42,156 nucleotides of DNA from Betaproteobacteria bacterium (lineage in GTDB: Bacteria > Pseudomonadota > Gammaproteobacteria > Burkholderiales > Burkholderiaceae_C). This document shows positions 18,496 through 26,917 of the stretch, in pieces (the stretch's first letter is position 1; each line of letters begins with the position of its first letter). The position numbers and the translations under genes are program-made. The stretch lies in assembly GCA_009927195.1 (NCBI GenBank), contig RFNL01000438.1, positions 1-42,156 on the forward strand, written 5' to 3'. The notes beneath the pieces are model-generated. The model was not told the DNA's origin. It saw only the letters and a program-made list of their open reading frames with translations, and searched no databases.

Positions 18496-19410
18496 ATGGC
18501 GGACAAACACAAACATTGGTCATTGGCCACTTTTTCCCACGACGGTCAAACCGTGGCAGCTTTGGAAGTCAATGGCATCGCCTATCGGCTGAAACCAAGC
18601 CTGGATCGGGTGGGGTTGCATGGCCAAGACCAAGTGAGCGACTTGTTCCATGACTGGCCACGTGCCTTGGCAGCCCTTCACAAGGCGGCCACCCAAGTGC
18701 AGGCCAGCGATGCCTTGCCCCATGCACCACGCCTGGCCCCACTCATCTACCCAGGGAAAATTCTGTGTGCTGGCGCCAATTATTTCGATCACTTGGCAGA
18801 GATGGGCATGCCGGGCGCCAAAAAGGAAGATCAACGCTTGTTTTTCTTCATGAAGCCGCCGCGCAATGCTGTTGTGGGCGAAGGCCACACGGTGCACATG
18901 CCCATCCAAACTCAGGCTTTTGATTGGGAAGTCGAGTTGGCTTTGGTGATTGGCAAAACGGCACGCAATGTGACGGTCGAACAAGCTTTGTCACATGTGG
19001 CGGCTTACACGGTGGCCATTGACTTTTCTGCCCGCGATCACAACCGCGCCCCCGATACTTTTTACAAACTCGATTGGGTCGCTGGAAAAGGACATGACAC
19101 CTGTTGCCCCATGGGCCCGAGTCTCATTCCCGCAGAATTTTTTGGCGATCCGCAACAAACTGCATTGAAATTGGCCGTCAATGGCGTCCTCAAGCAAAAT
19201 GGCCATGCCAAAGACATGATTTTTTCAGTGGCCGAACAAATTTCAACGGCATCACGCATCATGACCCTGGATCCGGGCGATGTGCTGCTCACCGGCACCC
19301 CTGCCGGTGTCGGGGCACCCCACAAAACTTTTCTGAGCGTGGGTGACAAGGTGGACGCCGAAATTGCGGGTGTGGGCAAGCTGTCTGTGTCCATTCAAGC
19401 TTCACGCTGA
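18496..19410 (+). CDS. Fumarylacetoacetate hydrolase (FAH) family protein
   Basis: The 304-residue product has a short N-terminal domain and a C-terminal FAH barrel beginning near GKILCAGANYFDHLAEMG. The metal-binding acidic residues are visible in FDWEVELALVIGK and in the AIDFSARDH segment, and the closing LTGTPAGVG loop is typical. Family members hydrolyse or decarboxylate C-C bonds of 2,4-dioxo acids, as in aromatic meta-cleavage pathways and the last step of non-phosphorylative L-fucose or L-rhamnose degradation. It opens an operon with a TRAP transporter and an SDR dehydrogenase. That company fits oxidation of a keto-deoxy acid followed by hydrolysis, but no sugar-acid dehydratase is in view to prove it. 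Confidence 0.9.
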   Translation: MADKHKHWSLATFSHDGQTVAALEVNGIAYRLKPSLDRVGLHGQDQVSDLFHDWPRALAALHKAATQVQASDALPHAPRLAPLIYPGKILCAGANYFDHLAEMGMPGAKKEDQRLFFFMKPPRNAVVGEGHTVHMPIQTQAFDWEVELALVIGKTARNVTVEQALSHVAAYTVAIDFSARDHNRAPDTFYKLDWVAGKGHDTCCPMGPSLIPAEFFGDPQQTALKLAVNGVLKQNGHAKDMIFSVAEQISTASRIMTLDPGDVLLTGTPAGVGAPHKTFLSVGDKVDAEIAGVGKLSVSIQASR

Positions 19411-19474
19411 AACATTCATCAGGCCAAGGACCCAGCCTCCTTCATCGGGTCATTTGATTTATCAGGAGCGCACC

Positions 19475-20458
19475 ATGAGACGAACATTCATTGCCACCGC
19501 CATTGGCTTGGCCACTGCCTTGGCATTGCCCGCAGTCCAAGCCCAAACCGAAATCCGGGTGTCCACAGCCGCACCCGACACCTCTCCCTTGTCCGATGCT
19601 TTCAGAACCATCAAATCGCGCATGGAAGCCAAGTTTCCAGGGGCCATCAAGGTATCGGTGCACACGGCAAGTGCTTTGTTTCGCCAAGGCACTGAGTTGC
19701 CCGCCATGCAGCGCGGCAATTTGGAGATGGCCAGCCCAGTGACCTTTGAAATTGAGGCCCAATTGCCCGAATACGGCGTGTTCAGCGCCGCATATTTGTT
19801 CCGCGATGCCGATCACCTGATCAAAACATTTCGCAGTGACATTGGCAAAGAGTATTACGAGGATGTGGCCAACAAAATGGGCCTGGTGATTTTGGACACG
19901 GCTTATCTGGGCACCCGCACCATCAACCTGAACAACGATAAGAAAATTGAAAAGCCCAGTGACTTGACGGGCACCAAAATGCGCATGCCACCGGGCGCAT
20001 CCTTTCAAGTTTTGGCCAAGGCCTTGGGTGCAACCCCCGTGGCCATGCCCATCACCGAAGTGTATTTGGGCCTCAAAACTGGGCAGATTGATGCACAAGA
20101 CAACCCGACCAATATGACCCGGGACTGGAAATTTCATGAAGTGACCAAACAAGTGGTGTTGACCAAGCATCTGGTTCAGCCCGTGTTCATCGCCATGGCA
20201 AAACCAGCCTTTGACAAACTCAGTGCTGCGCAGCAAGCCGAGTTGCGTGCCGTCGCGAGGGAAGCCTCTGATACACAAATCGCCAAGACCTTGCAAGACG
20301 AAAAGTCAGCGCTCGATACCTTTCGCAGTGCCAATGTGCGCATCAGCGAACCCGATGCCACGCTGTTCAGAACCACGGTGTTCAAAGAGTACGAAGCCAG
20401 TGGCATGACCGCCAAATGGAAGCCCGGCCTGCTGGCGCGCATCCAAGCGGTCAAGTGA
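19475..20458 (+). CDS. TRAP transporter substrate-binding protein (DctP family)
   Basis: This is the periplasmic receptor of a TRAP transporter. The ORF track starts at 19343 inside the previous gene; the ATG at 19475 follows AGGAG and yields a standard signal peptide (IATAIGLATALALPAVQAQT). The 327-residue length is normal. DctP features include the IRVSTAAPDTSPLSDAFRTI start, the ligand-arginine region MRMPPGASFQVLAKALGA, and the EVYLGLKTGQIDAQDNP motif near residue 200. It is likely to bind a carboxylate, which the permease genes immediately downstream import using the sodium gradient. The gap to the FAH gene is 64 bp. Confidence 0.94.
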   Translation: MRRTFIATAIGLATALALPAVQAQTEIRVSTAAPDTSPLSDAFRTIKSRMEAKFPGAIKVSVHTASALFRQGTELPAMQRGNLEMASPVTFEIEAQLPEYGVFSAAYLFRDADHLIKTFRSDIGKEYYEDVANKMGLVILDTAYLGTRTINLNNDKKIEKPSDLTGTKMRMPPGASFQVLAKALGATPVAMPITEVYLGLKTGQIDAQDNPTNMTRDWKFHEVTKQVVLTKHLVQPVFIAMAKPAFDKLSAAQQAELRAVAREASDTQIAKTLQDEKSALDTFRSANVRISEPDATLFRTTVFKEYEASGMTAKWKPGLLARIQAVK

Positions 20459-20470
20459 TGTAAGCCTGGC

Positions 20471-21004
20471 ATGGACATCCAAGCCGTTCGCACCAAAGTT
20501 CACGCATTCAGCCGTTGGGCCGAATGGCTGACGGTGTCCATGTTCATTGGCATATTTGTGCTGTTTGTTGTCTCTGTTTTTCAACGCTATGTGTTGGTCC
20601 AACCCGTCAACTGGGTGGACGAATCCATTTTGATTCTTTTTCTGTGGTCCACCTTTTTGACCGAAGCACTGGTGTTGAGCAACCACGAACAGGTCACTTT
20701 TGATGTGATCTGGGATCAGTGCGGCCCCCAGGGTCGACGAACAATCGGGCTGGTTGCTGCAGCGTTGATCGCCCTGTTATTTGCACTGTCAGCCCCAACC
20801 ATTTGGGGCTATGTGGCCTTTTTGTGGCGCGAGAAAACCAATGCCCTGGAGTGGCGGTTGGACCACGTCTATTTTTGTTTTGTGATTTATTGGCTGGCCG
20901 TGATTGTGCGGGCCGTGGACCGCATTTTTGTGCTGAGCTCCGACCAATGGTCTGAGCATGTCAAGGATCAAACGGTCGATGAAAAAACCAATGTATTGGG
21001 CTGA
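20471..21004 (+). CDS. TRAP transporter small permease (DctQ family)
   Basis: The 177-residue protein has about four hydrophobic segments, including SMFIGIFVLFVVSVFQRYV near residue 30 and VAAALIALLFALSAPTIWG in the middle. The VNWVDESILILFLW stretch matches the conserved W-x-E-E/D region of DctQ proteins. It lies 12 bp after the DctP gene and 18 bp before the DctM gene. This is the usual P-Q-M order, so it completes a tripartite uptake system in the inner membrane. Its exact role within the transporter is structural support for the large subunit. Confidence 0.9.
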   Translation: MDIQAVRTKVHAFSRWAEWLTVSMFIGIFVLFVVSVFQRYVLVQPVNWVDESILILFLWSTFLTEALVLSNHEQVTFDVIWDQCGPQGRRTIGLVAAALIALLFALSAPTIWGYVAFLWREKTNALEWRLDHVYFCFVIYWLAVIVRAVDRIFVLSSDQWSEHVKDQTVDEKTNVLG

Positions 21005-21022
21005 TGCCCTCGGGAATAGACC

Positions 21023-22318
21023 ATGAGCACAGCCTTGATCGCCATGGGCATTGTGATCTTGGTATGCGCACTGCTTCGGTTTTCCATCGTGCTGATGATG
21101 TTCAGCAGCGGCATTGTTTATCTCTGGGTCAAGGGCCAAGACATCGGATTGATCGTCGATCAGACCTTGAACTCCATGTTCAGCATGTATGTATTGCTGG
21201 CCGTACCGATGTTTATTTTTGCTGGCAATGTGATGAATGCCTCCACGGTGAGCGAGCGCATTTGGAGCGCTGCCGATGTGCTGGTCGGCCGCTTGCGCGG
21301 CGGCATGGGTCATATCACCGTGTTGATGAATGTGGTGATGTCCAGCATGAGTGGCAGTGCCATCAGCGATGCCGCAGGCCCGGGCATGGTGTCGATTCGA
21401 ATGATGGAAAAGGTGGGGAACTATCCCAAAGGCTTGGCGGTGGCCATAGCGGCCGCAGCGTCCTGCCTGGGGCCCATCATTCCACCGTCTATCCCAATGG
21501 TGATTTATGCACTCATCAGCACCGCTTCCTTAGGGGCATTGTTTTTGGCGGGAGTGGTACCCGGCTTGTTGATGGCATTGAGCTTGATGATGTGGATTGC
21601 CATGATTGCCCAAAAGCGCAACTTGTCATTTGGGCAAAAAATATCCTGGTCGCAAGTGCCGCTGGTGCTTTGGCGGGCCGCGCTGCCTTTGACATTGCCG
21701 GTGATGTTGCTCGGTGGCATCTGGTCCGGCGTCTTCAGCCCCACAGAATCAGCGGCAATGGCAGGACTTTGGGCCATCGTGATTGGCGTTTTCATCTACC
21801 GCAATTTGGGCTTGAAAACCTTGATCGCCATTTTCGCCATGTCTGCCCGCCAATCTGCTGTGGTGATGATGTTGATCGCCAGCTCTTTCATCGTCAATTA
21901 CGCGATCACCGCCGAACAAGTGGCCGTTCAATTGGCCGCCTACATTGCCAGCCTGGATTTATCGGCGATTGTGTTCATGTTGCTGGTCAATGTCATGTTT
22001 TTGCTTTTGGGCACGGTGTTGGATGGTGCCGTGATGCTCTTGGTATTTGTCCCGGTGTTGCTACCCACTGTGAATGCTTTGGGCATTGATTTGGTGCAGT
22101 TTGGCGTGGTAGTGATCCTTAATTTCATGATTGCCATGATCACACCCCCTTATGGCCTGATTTTGTTTGTATTGGGTTCCCTCACTGGCGTTCCCATGAA
22201 AGACATCAACCGCGAAATTTGGCAGTTTTGCATCCCCTTGAGTGCTGTGATGTTCTTGATGATATTTTTTCCGTCCATCACGTTATGGCTACCCCGCATG
22301 TTTGGCTACACGGCTTGA
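21023..22318 (+). CDS. TRAP transporter large permease (DctM family)
   Basis: The 431-residue product is hydrophobic throughout, with roughly 11-12 predicted membrane spans, and carries the DctM family stretch MSSMSGSAISDAAGPGMVSI, a helical-hairpin region forming the substrate and sodium sites. The ILNFMIAMITPPYGLILFVL segment near residue 370 matches the second such region. It is the transport channel partner of the DctP receptor and DctQ subunit encoded immediately upstream. The other long plus ORF at 21004 in this stretch is a shadow in another frame. Confidence 0.95.
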   Translation: MSTALIAMGIVILVCALLRFSIVLMMFSSGIVYLWVKGQDIGLIVDQTLNSMFSMYVLLAVPMFIFAGNVMNASTVSERIWSAADVLVGRLRGGMGHITVLMNVVMSSMSGSAISDAAGPGMVSIRMMEKVGNYPKGLAVAIAAAASCLGPIIPPSIPMVIYALISTASLGALFLAGVVPGLLMALSLMMWIAMIAQKRNLSFGQKISWSQVPLVLWRAALPLTLPVMLLGGIWSGVFSPTESAAMAGLWAIVIGVFIYRNLGLKTLIAIFAMSARQSAVVMMLIASSFIVNYAITAEQVAVQLAAYIASLDLSAIVFMLLVNVMFLLLGTVLDGAVMLLVFVPVLLPTVNALGIDLVQFGVVVILNFMIAMITPPYGLILFVLGSLTGVPMKDINREIWQFCIPLSAVMFLMIFFPSITLWLPRMFGYTA

Positions 22319-22330
22319 TCTGTTGACACC

Positions 22331-23062
22331 ATGAAGGCCAGTCCCGTCGCATTTGTCACAGGCGCTGCGCAAGGCATTGGCTTGGCCATCGCCAAACGCC
22401 TGGCCTTCGATGGATTTCAAGTGGTGGCCATGGACCGCCAAGCCGATGTGTTGCGCCAGGCGGTCAAGCCACTCACCGACAGCGGCCTGGCCATTCAAGC
22501 GGCAGTGGCCGATGTGTGCGACCGCGCCAGTGTGCATCAGGCATTGCTGACACAAGACGGCGTGGATGTGATGGTGTGTGCCGCTGGGATTTACAACGAT
22601 GCGCGGTTTTTGGATTTAACCGAACAAAACTTTTCGCAAATGTTGGAGGTCAATGTGGTGGGCACCTTCATCCCAGCCCAAGAAGCCGCACGGCGAATGG
22701 TGTCTGGAGGGCGCATTGTGACCATTTCCTCCAGAGGCGCGCTGGGGGGTACCCGTTTTGCGCATTACGTGGCTTCGAAGTCGGCGGTGATTGGACTTAC
22801 CCGCGCCATGGCCATGGAATTGCGGGACAAAGGAATCGCCGTGAACGCTGTGGCACCAGGGTTCACCGACACACCCATGACGCGTTCCGCCCCACCCGAA
22901 ATGTTCGCGCAATGGGAGGCCTTGGAACCGCGTGGCAAAGCCGCATCGCCGGATGAAATTGCCCATGCGGTGTCATTTTTGGCTTCGCCCCAAACCCATT
23001 TCATCACCGGTCAAACTTTGTTTGTGGATGGTGGAAAGTCATTGGGCGGACTCGGTATTTGA
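22331..23062 (+). CDS. Classical short-chain dehydrogenase/reductase (SDR)
   Basis: The 243-residue length, the N-terminal cofactor motif TGAAQGIGLAIAKRL, the VCAAGIY segment (NAG equivalent), the catalytic serine in VTISSRGALGG and the YVASK active-site motif all mark a classical SDR. MDRQ after the second strand suggests NAD preference. It is the last gene of the FAH-TRAP operon, 12 bp after the permease. Together with an FAH-family hydrolase it resembles the dehydrogenase/hydrolase pair of non-phosphorylative deoxy-sugar-acid degradation (2-keto-3-deoxy-L-fuconate type), but a hydroxy-acid of another kind would fit equally well. Confidence 0.9.
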   Translation: MKASPVAFVTGAAQGIGLAIAKRLAFDGFQVVAMDRQADVLRQAVKPLTDSGLAIQAAVADVCDRASVHQALLTQDGVDVMVCAAGIYNDARFLDLTEQNFSQMLEVNVVGTFIPAQEAARRMVSGGRIVTISSRGALGGTRFAHYVASKSAVIGLTRAMAMELRDKGIAVNAVAPGFTDTPMTRSAPPEMFAQWEALEPRGKAASPDEIAHAVSFLASPQTHFITGQTLFVDGGKSLGGLGI

Positions 23063-23218
23063 CCCATCACCGCAAACGCCTGCGCTTCAGGGTGACTGGG
23101 CCAAACGCCAATGCTGGCGTATCCCCGCTGTTCAACCCGTTCAGACTGGGATCAGGATTTTTCAATCCATTGGCTGTGCGACCCTGCTTCTGTCTTTTTC
23201 AAGGCTGTCATGTTGAAC

Positions 23219-23237
23219 GTATCAATGGGCCTGATAC
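23219..23237. repeat. Inverted repeat upstream of the DUF1003 gene
   Basis: GTATCA and TGATAC form perfect 6-bp arms around a 7-nt centre, about 55 bp before the DUF1003 start. It lies in the 230-bp gap after the SDR gene, where a second hairpin (ACGCCA-ATGC-TGGCGT, 23105-23120) without a following T-run is also seen. Either could be an operator or chance; I found no convincing promoter nearby. Confidence 0.3.
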
Positions 23238-23292
23238 AGGCATGTGCTAACTTATCGGGGCTTTTGCTTAGAGCCATTATCAGGAAACCGTC

Positions 23293-23853
23293 ATGACCGA
23301 TCCATCTGCCAATCCCAATGTCCATTTCACCCATGCAGAACAACATCTGCTGAATGACTTGCGAAAGCATCGTCAAAGTCACCGCCAAAACAGACACCCT
23401 GTTACCTCGCAGGGGCCGGATTCACCTCCCCCTCTGACGTGGGGGCAAAAAGTGGCAGATCAGGTGGCGGACACCGTGGGTTCATGGCGCTTCATCATCA
23501 TCCAAAGTGCATTGATCCTGGCCTGGATCACCTGGAACACACAAACCCACGCGCCCTGGGATCCGTATCCGTTCATTTTGTTGAACCTGATGTTGTCATT
23601 TCAGGCCGCCTACACCGCTCCGGCCATCATGATGAGCCAAAACCGATTGGCCCAAACCGATCGCAAGCGCGCAGACAACGACTATGAGGTCAATGTCAAA
23701 GCCGAATTAGAGATTGAATTGCTGCACGAAAAGGTGGACCTTCTGCGTGAGCAAGAGCTCAAAATTTTGGCCGATTCCGTGCAAAGACTTTCCAAGCAAA
23801 TCGATGTACTGTTGAGTCAAGCCCCAGACTCAGGCTCACTTGCCCCCAGGTAA
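23293..23853 (+). CDS. DUF1003 family inner-membrane protein
   Basis: The 186-residue protein has a polar N-terminal third, then WGQKVADQVADTVGSWRFII leading into two membrane spans (about residues 68-85 and 95-115). The NLMLSFQAAYTAPAIMMSQN segment and the following RKRADNDYEVNVKAELEIE are the DUF1003 signature, and the tail is predicted to be coiled coil (LLHEKVDLLREQELKILADS). Function of the family is not established. It stands alone on the plus strand. Its 3' end overlaps the convergent gene for the repeat protein by 18 bp. Confidence 0.88.
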   Translation: MTDPSANPNVHFTHAEQHLLNDLRKHRQSHRQNRHPVTSQGPDSPPPLTWGQKVADQVADTVGSWRFIIIQSALILAWITWNTQTHAPWDPYPFILLNLMLSFQAAYTAPAIMMSQNRLAQTDRKRADNDYEVNVKAELEIELLHEKVDLLREQELKILADSVQRLSKQIDVLLSQAPDSGSLAPR

Positions 23854-24216
23854 TTTGCCACCGCTTTTCACGCACTCATCCAAGGTTTTGAACTCGGTGA
23901 ACTTTTTGGTGCGCTCATAACTGGGGCTGTTTTTGTCATGGCAAATGCCCGAATCAGATTTCTTGACCACCGGCTCTGCGGCCGCTGCGGTTTTGGCAGG
24001 CAAAGTACCCCCACTTTTCACACACTCATCCAAGGTTTTGAATGCGGTGAACTTCTTGGTATTTGCATAACTCGCGCTGGATTTTTCATGACATATGCCT
24101 GAATCCGATTTCTTGACCGCTGGATCGGCGCCATCTTTGGGGTCTGCGGCTTGGGCCAGGCCCAAATACAAGGTCATCAAAACGGCCACTAAGGTTCGAA
24201 TGCTTGTTGTGTTCAT
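23836..24216 (-). CDS. Exported protein with two near-identical 50-residue repeats
   Basis: Using the ATG at 24216, which has GGAG at good spacing, gives 126 residues with a clear signal peptide (IRTLVAVLMTLYLGLAQA, cleaved before ADPKDG). The ORF-track start at 24351 would precede it with an implausible leader. The mature protein is two copies of a module running from VKKSDSGICH to FKTLDECVKSGG, offset by exactly 50 residues, each with two cysteines that could form a disulfide. I have an impression of similar modules at the ends of secreted nucleases but cannot name the family. It is convergent with, and overlaps by 18 bp, the DUF1003 gene. Function is unknown. Confidence 0.75.
   Translation of the reverse strand: MNTTSIRTLVAVLMTLYLGLAQAADPKDGADPAVKKSDSGICHEKSSASYANTKKFTAFKTLDECVKSGGTLPAKTAAAAEPVVKKSDSGICHDKNSPSYERTKKFTEFKTLDECVKSGGKLPGGK
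23864..24119 (-). repeat. Two diverged direct DNA repeats, 150-bp period
   Basis: The segments at about 23864-23969 and 24014-24119 are direct repeats of roughly 105 bp. They begin with CTTTTCAC-CACTCATCC and end with GATTTCTTGACC, and are separated by a linker coding for an alanine-rich stretch. They are in frame and encode the two protein modules of the exported protein, so they record an internal duplication. Differences are mostly in wobble positions plus a few amino-acid changes. Confidence 0.8.
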
Positions 24217-24271
24217 GTACAGCTCCATTGGTTGAAAAACAAACCCTTTGATTTTGCCAAATGCAGGCCCA

Positions 24272-26004
24272 TCAAAGTCTCGTGACTCTGACCTGTAACA
24301 CAGCACTTTGCCCATGGGCCAGAGCCGCCAAACAACGGGTGATGGCAGCATTCACATCAAGCGGATCGCTGACCATTTCACCATGTGCGCCAGCGGCCAT
24401 TGCGACCATCGCAAAGTTCATGTCGGGGGCCAAATGGGCTTGGTAGGCTTGGGTCTGTTTGGCCACCCCCTGGGGAAACACGCGCAAGGTGGCTTCCTTC
24501 ACCGCCGCCCAACCGCCGTTGTCCAATATGACCGTGAAAACCGGCAAGCCATATTGCTTGGCCACCGCCAGGCTCGACTGAGGATTGCCAAAATAAAAAG
24601 AGCCATCGCCAGAGAAGGCCACCACACAACGCTCTGGCTTGGCCAGTTTGATGCCCAGCGCCATGCCGGCTGAAAAGCCAAGACCGCCGCCCGCCAAGCC
24701 CACATGCGATCCAGGCACGGTGCGCGGTACTTGCATGGCCACCACTGGCGCGTTGCGAATGGCCTCGTTGAGCACAATGGCGTCCGTTGGGATGGCCCTG
24801 GCCACCGCCGCACACACATGGTGTGGGTTGATTTGACCGATCAGACCAGGGTCACGGGCCAGTTCCAAGGCCCGCTGCTGGCGCTGTTGGTTCTCAATCG
24901 CCATTTCAGCCACCGCGTTTGCGCGGCTTGGGTGAAAGCCGGGTTCAAACGCTGTTGCAAACGCTCCAATATTTGCGACAAGATGCGATGGCTGTCTCCC
25001 GGCATCTTCAGGTGGCGAGGAAAACTCCACATGGGATAACTGCGTTTATCGATGTCAACATCAATGTGGGCCCACCATGTTTGGGGAAGAACCGGCGTGT
25101 CGCGGGGAATCCATGGCACATCCACGTCCACGATCAAACCCACATCTGCCTGTGCCACATGGGCACCCGGCACAAAGCCACCAAAGCAGGGAGAGTCGTG
25201 GGGGATGTTGAGGTCCACTGCGTTGCATTCGATCACCCGAATGCCACCCAGGCGGGCCAAGGCATCCAATATCGCCACTGTGGCCGGGTTGCGACCGCTG
25301 TAGGAGGTGATGATCAAGGGCTTTTGGGCCGCTAACAAGCGGTCCACCACTTGCTCTATGGCCTGCGGGTCGGTACCCAGGGCCGGTGTTGGCCCGTAGG
25401 TCTCGGCCGCAAATGCGTGCATCTGTTCGTCACGCCAATGCTCGGTCAAAGTTTCACGCGCAAAAGTCAGATAAACCGGCCCCTTGGGATCGCTTTGCAT
25501 GACACTGTGGGCGCGGCGCAAGGCCTCCTTGGCGATCACACCAGATGGCAAGTTGTAATCCCATTTGACATATTGGCGCACCAAACTGCCTTGGTCATAG
25601 GGCTCTTGCACAAAGTTGACAAAGGTGTCGCGGGTTCCAGGCAATTCACCGTGCGATGTGTAAGGTGCCCGCCCTGCCATCAACATCAAAGGCAAACGCG
25701 CCTTGGAAATATTGTGAATGCCCATGGCCGCATTCGCTGTGCCCGCATCCACATGGACCAAAACCCCTTGCCCCTGCCCGGTTGCCAAAGCATAGCCAGC
25801 GGCCATGTGAACTGCCGTGTTTTCATGCGGGCACAAAATGGTTTGGGGAAACTTTTTCCCTTGCTGACGCCAAAGCGCCATCTCTTCAATCAAGGGTGCA
25901 TGGTCAGTGCCCAAATTACAAAACAAATAGGACAGGCCCAGGTCGTTGAAGCCTTGGAGCAGATGGTGTGCCGTGGAGTGACCCAGCGGTTCATCCATGC
26001 TCAT
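24272..26004 (-). pseudogene. Thiamine-diphosphate-dependent enzyme, split by a single-base frameshift
   Basis: Two ORFs (24841-26118 and 24272-25030) hold the first and second parts of one ThDP enzyme. The first part, starting at the ATG at 26004, contains the N-terminal pyrimidine-binding domain with catalytic glutamate in CPHENTAVHMAAGYA (about Glu61) and a central domain. The second contains the diphosphate-binding GDGSFYFGNPQSS motif and DNGGW. The reading frame changes near 24910: a minus-strand TGGCTGAAATGG would read through if one G were added (TGGGCTGAAATGG), joining the parts into about 577 residues, a normal length. Either a true inactivating deletion or a sequencing error is possible; no classical slippery heptamer is present. 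Its start overlaps the NIPSNAP gene by 4 nt. The reaction (decarboxylase, ligase or synthase) is unknown. Confidence 0.85.
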
Positions 26005-26318
26005 GGGTGCGGTCCCCAAGGGGCTGCCAGCATGAGCTTGTTTTCTTGTGACAGGATCATTGGTCGCAATTTGGCCGCGAAGGCCATGAATGCAGGATCG
26101 GCATAGATGCCTGCCCAAAAAGCCCGACGATCTGCATCATCATCAAATTTCCAAACATGAATGAGTTGATTCAATGCGCCCACATCGCCCGTGAAATAGC
26201 CCACCAATTTAGGGGGATGTTTCGCCAAGGCCGCCCAACCCTCGCTGCCATAAAGGGCAACCACTTCTGACATCTTGCCCACAATGACTGTGTAAGTGCG
26301 CAATTCATACAACGCCAT
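26001..26318 (-). CDS. NIPSNAP family protein
   Basis: The 105-residue protein begins with ALYELRTYTVIVGKMSEVV, the hallmark start of NIPSNAP-domain proteins, and continues with LVGYFTGDVGALNQLIHVWKFDD and a conserved RRAFWAGIYADPAF stretch. The fold is a dimeric ferredoxin-like alpha/beta barrel; bacterial members often lie in catabolic operons, but their chemistry is unclear. A strong AAGGAG Shine-Dalgarno precedes the ATG. Its stop overlaps the start of the ThDP enzyme (ATGA), so the two were meant to be made together. It is the first gene of this unit. Confidence 0.88.
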   Translation of the reverse strand: MALYELRTYTVIVGKMSEVVALYGSEGWAALAKHPPKLVGYFTGDVGALNQLIHVWKFDDDADRRAFWAGIYADPAFMAFAAKLRPMILSQENKLMLAAPWGPHP

Positions 26319-26917
26319 GATGACTCCTTGTGCTTTGAATTTATCTTACCAAAGGCCTTGCGAAACCACCCATTGTCGGTCGTGCCCACGGCGAACCCTT
26401 GCGATCGGCACAGCACCCTGGCATTTCGCCGCACCCCAAGCCAAGATGGCGCACAGGGCAATGACCCCCACATTTGATCTATCCCCCGCGTCAACCTGCT
26501 CAGACACACCTTGCCGGTGATGGACACCCACAAGATAAGCCGCATCACCTCCCATCAACACCCGGGCGGCGCTGTTCAAGCAGTTTGATCGTGCAGGTGG
26601 ATTCAAAACGGTCTAGCCAAGGATGAAATTCGATATCGGTCTAATCTGACTGCAGTTGAGTATTCATGCTCAATTGCAAAATATTTTGTGGATACAAAGC
26701 CAGTGGCTGGCTGAATTTATTTTCCAAAAATACACGGATTCACGCCCAAAAAGGCAGATTATTGTGAGCCTTTGAGAGCCCAAATGAGCGATTGAGGGTG
26801 TTCTTGCAGACCGGATCACTAACCTGACTGCATGTTCAAAGTCCAAATGGATGGCCCCAAAGCGTTTCGCACAAATGCGGGGCCTGCCTTTTCGGTCGCC
26901 CTTTTGGAGGCGTATCA
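26319..26917. other. 599-bp intergenic region with inverted repeats, no gene supported
   Basis: The region separates the divergent NIPSNAP and TerB-like genes and must hold both promoters. The 86-residue ORF at 26346-26606 has no recognisable features, and I do not call it a gene. From about 26640 to 26760 the DNA is AT-rich. It contains a 28-bp inverted repeat at 26651-26678 and a small GCCAG-TGG-CTGGC hairpin at 26699-26711. I could not choose a convincing -35/-10 pair. The TerB-like gene has a GGAGG Shine-Dalgarno at the right end. Confidence 0.5.
26651..26678. repeat. 28-bp inverted repeat between NIPSNAP and TerB-like genes
   Basis: TGCAGTTGAG and CTCAATTGCA are 10-bp arms with one mismatch around an 8-bp centre (TATTCATG). 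The size and spacing suit binding of a dimeric regulator to two successive turns of DNA. It lies about 240-270 bp upstream of the TerB-like gene and over 330 bp upstream of NIPSNAP, so which gene it would control is unclear. Confidence 0.45.

Noticed and set aside
24890-24930. Programmed -1 ribosomal frameshift in the ThDP enzyme
   Set aside because: No X-XXY-YYZ slippery heptamer is seen at the junction; a one-base deletion or sequencing error explains it more simply.
26346-26606. 86-residue minus-strand ORF in the NIPSNAP/TerB gap
   Set aside because: No recognisable motif, no clear Shine-Dalgarno, and composition unlike the neighbouring genes; probably chance.
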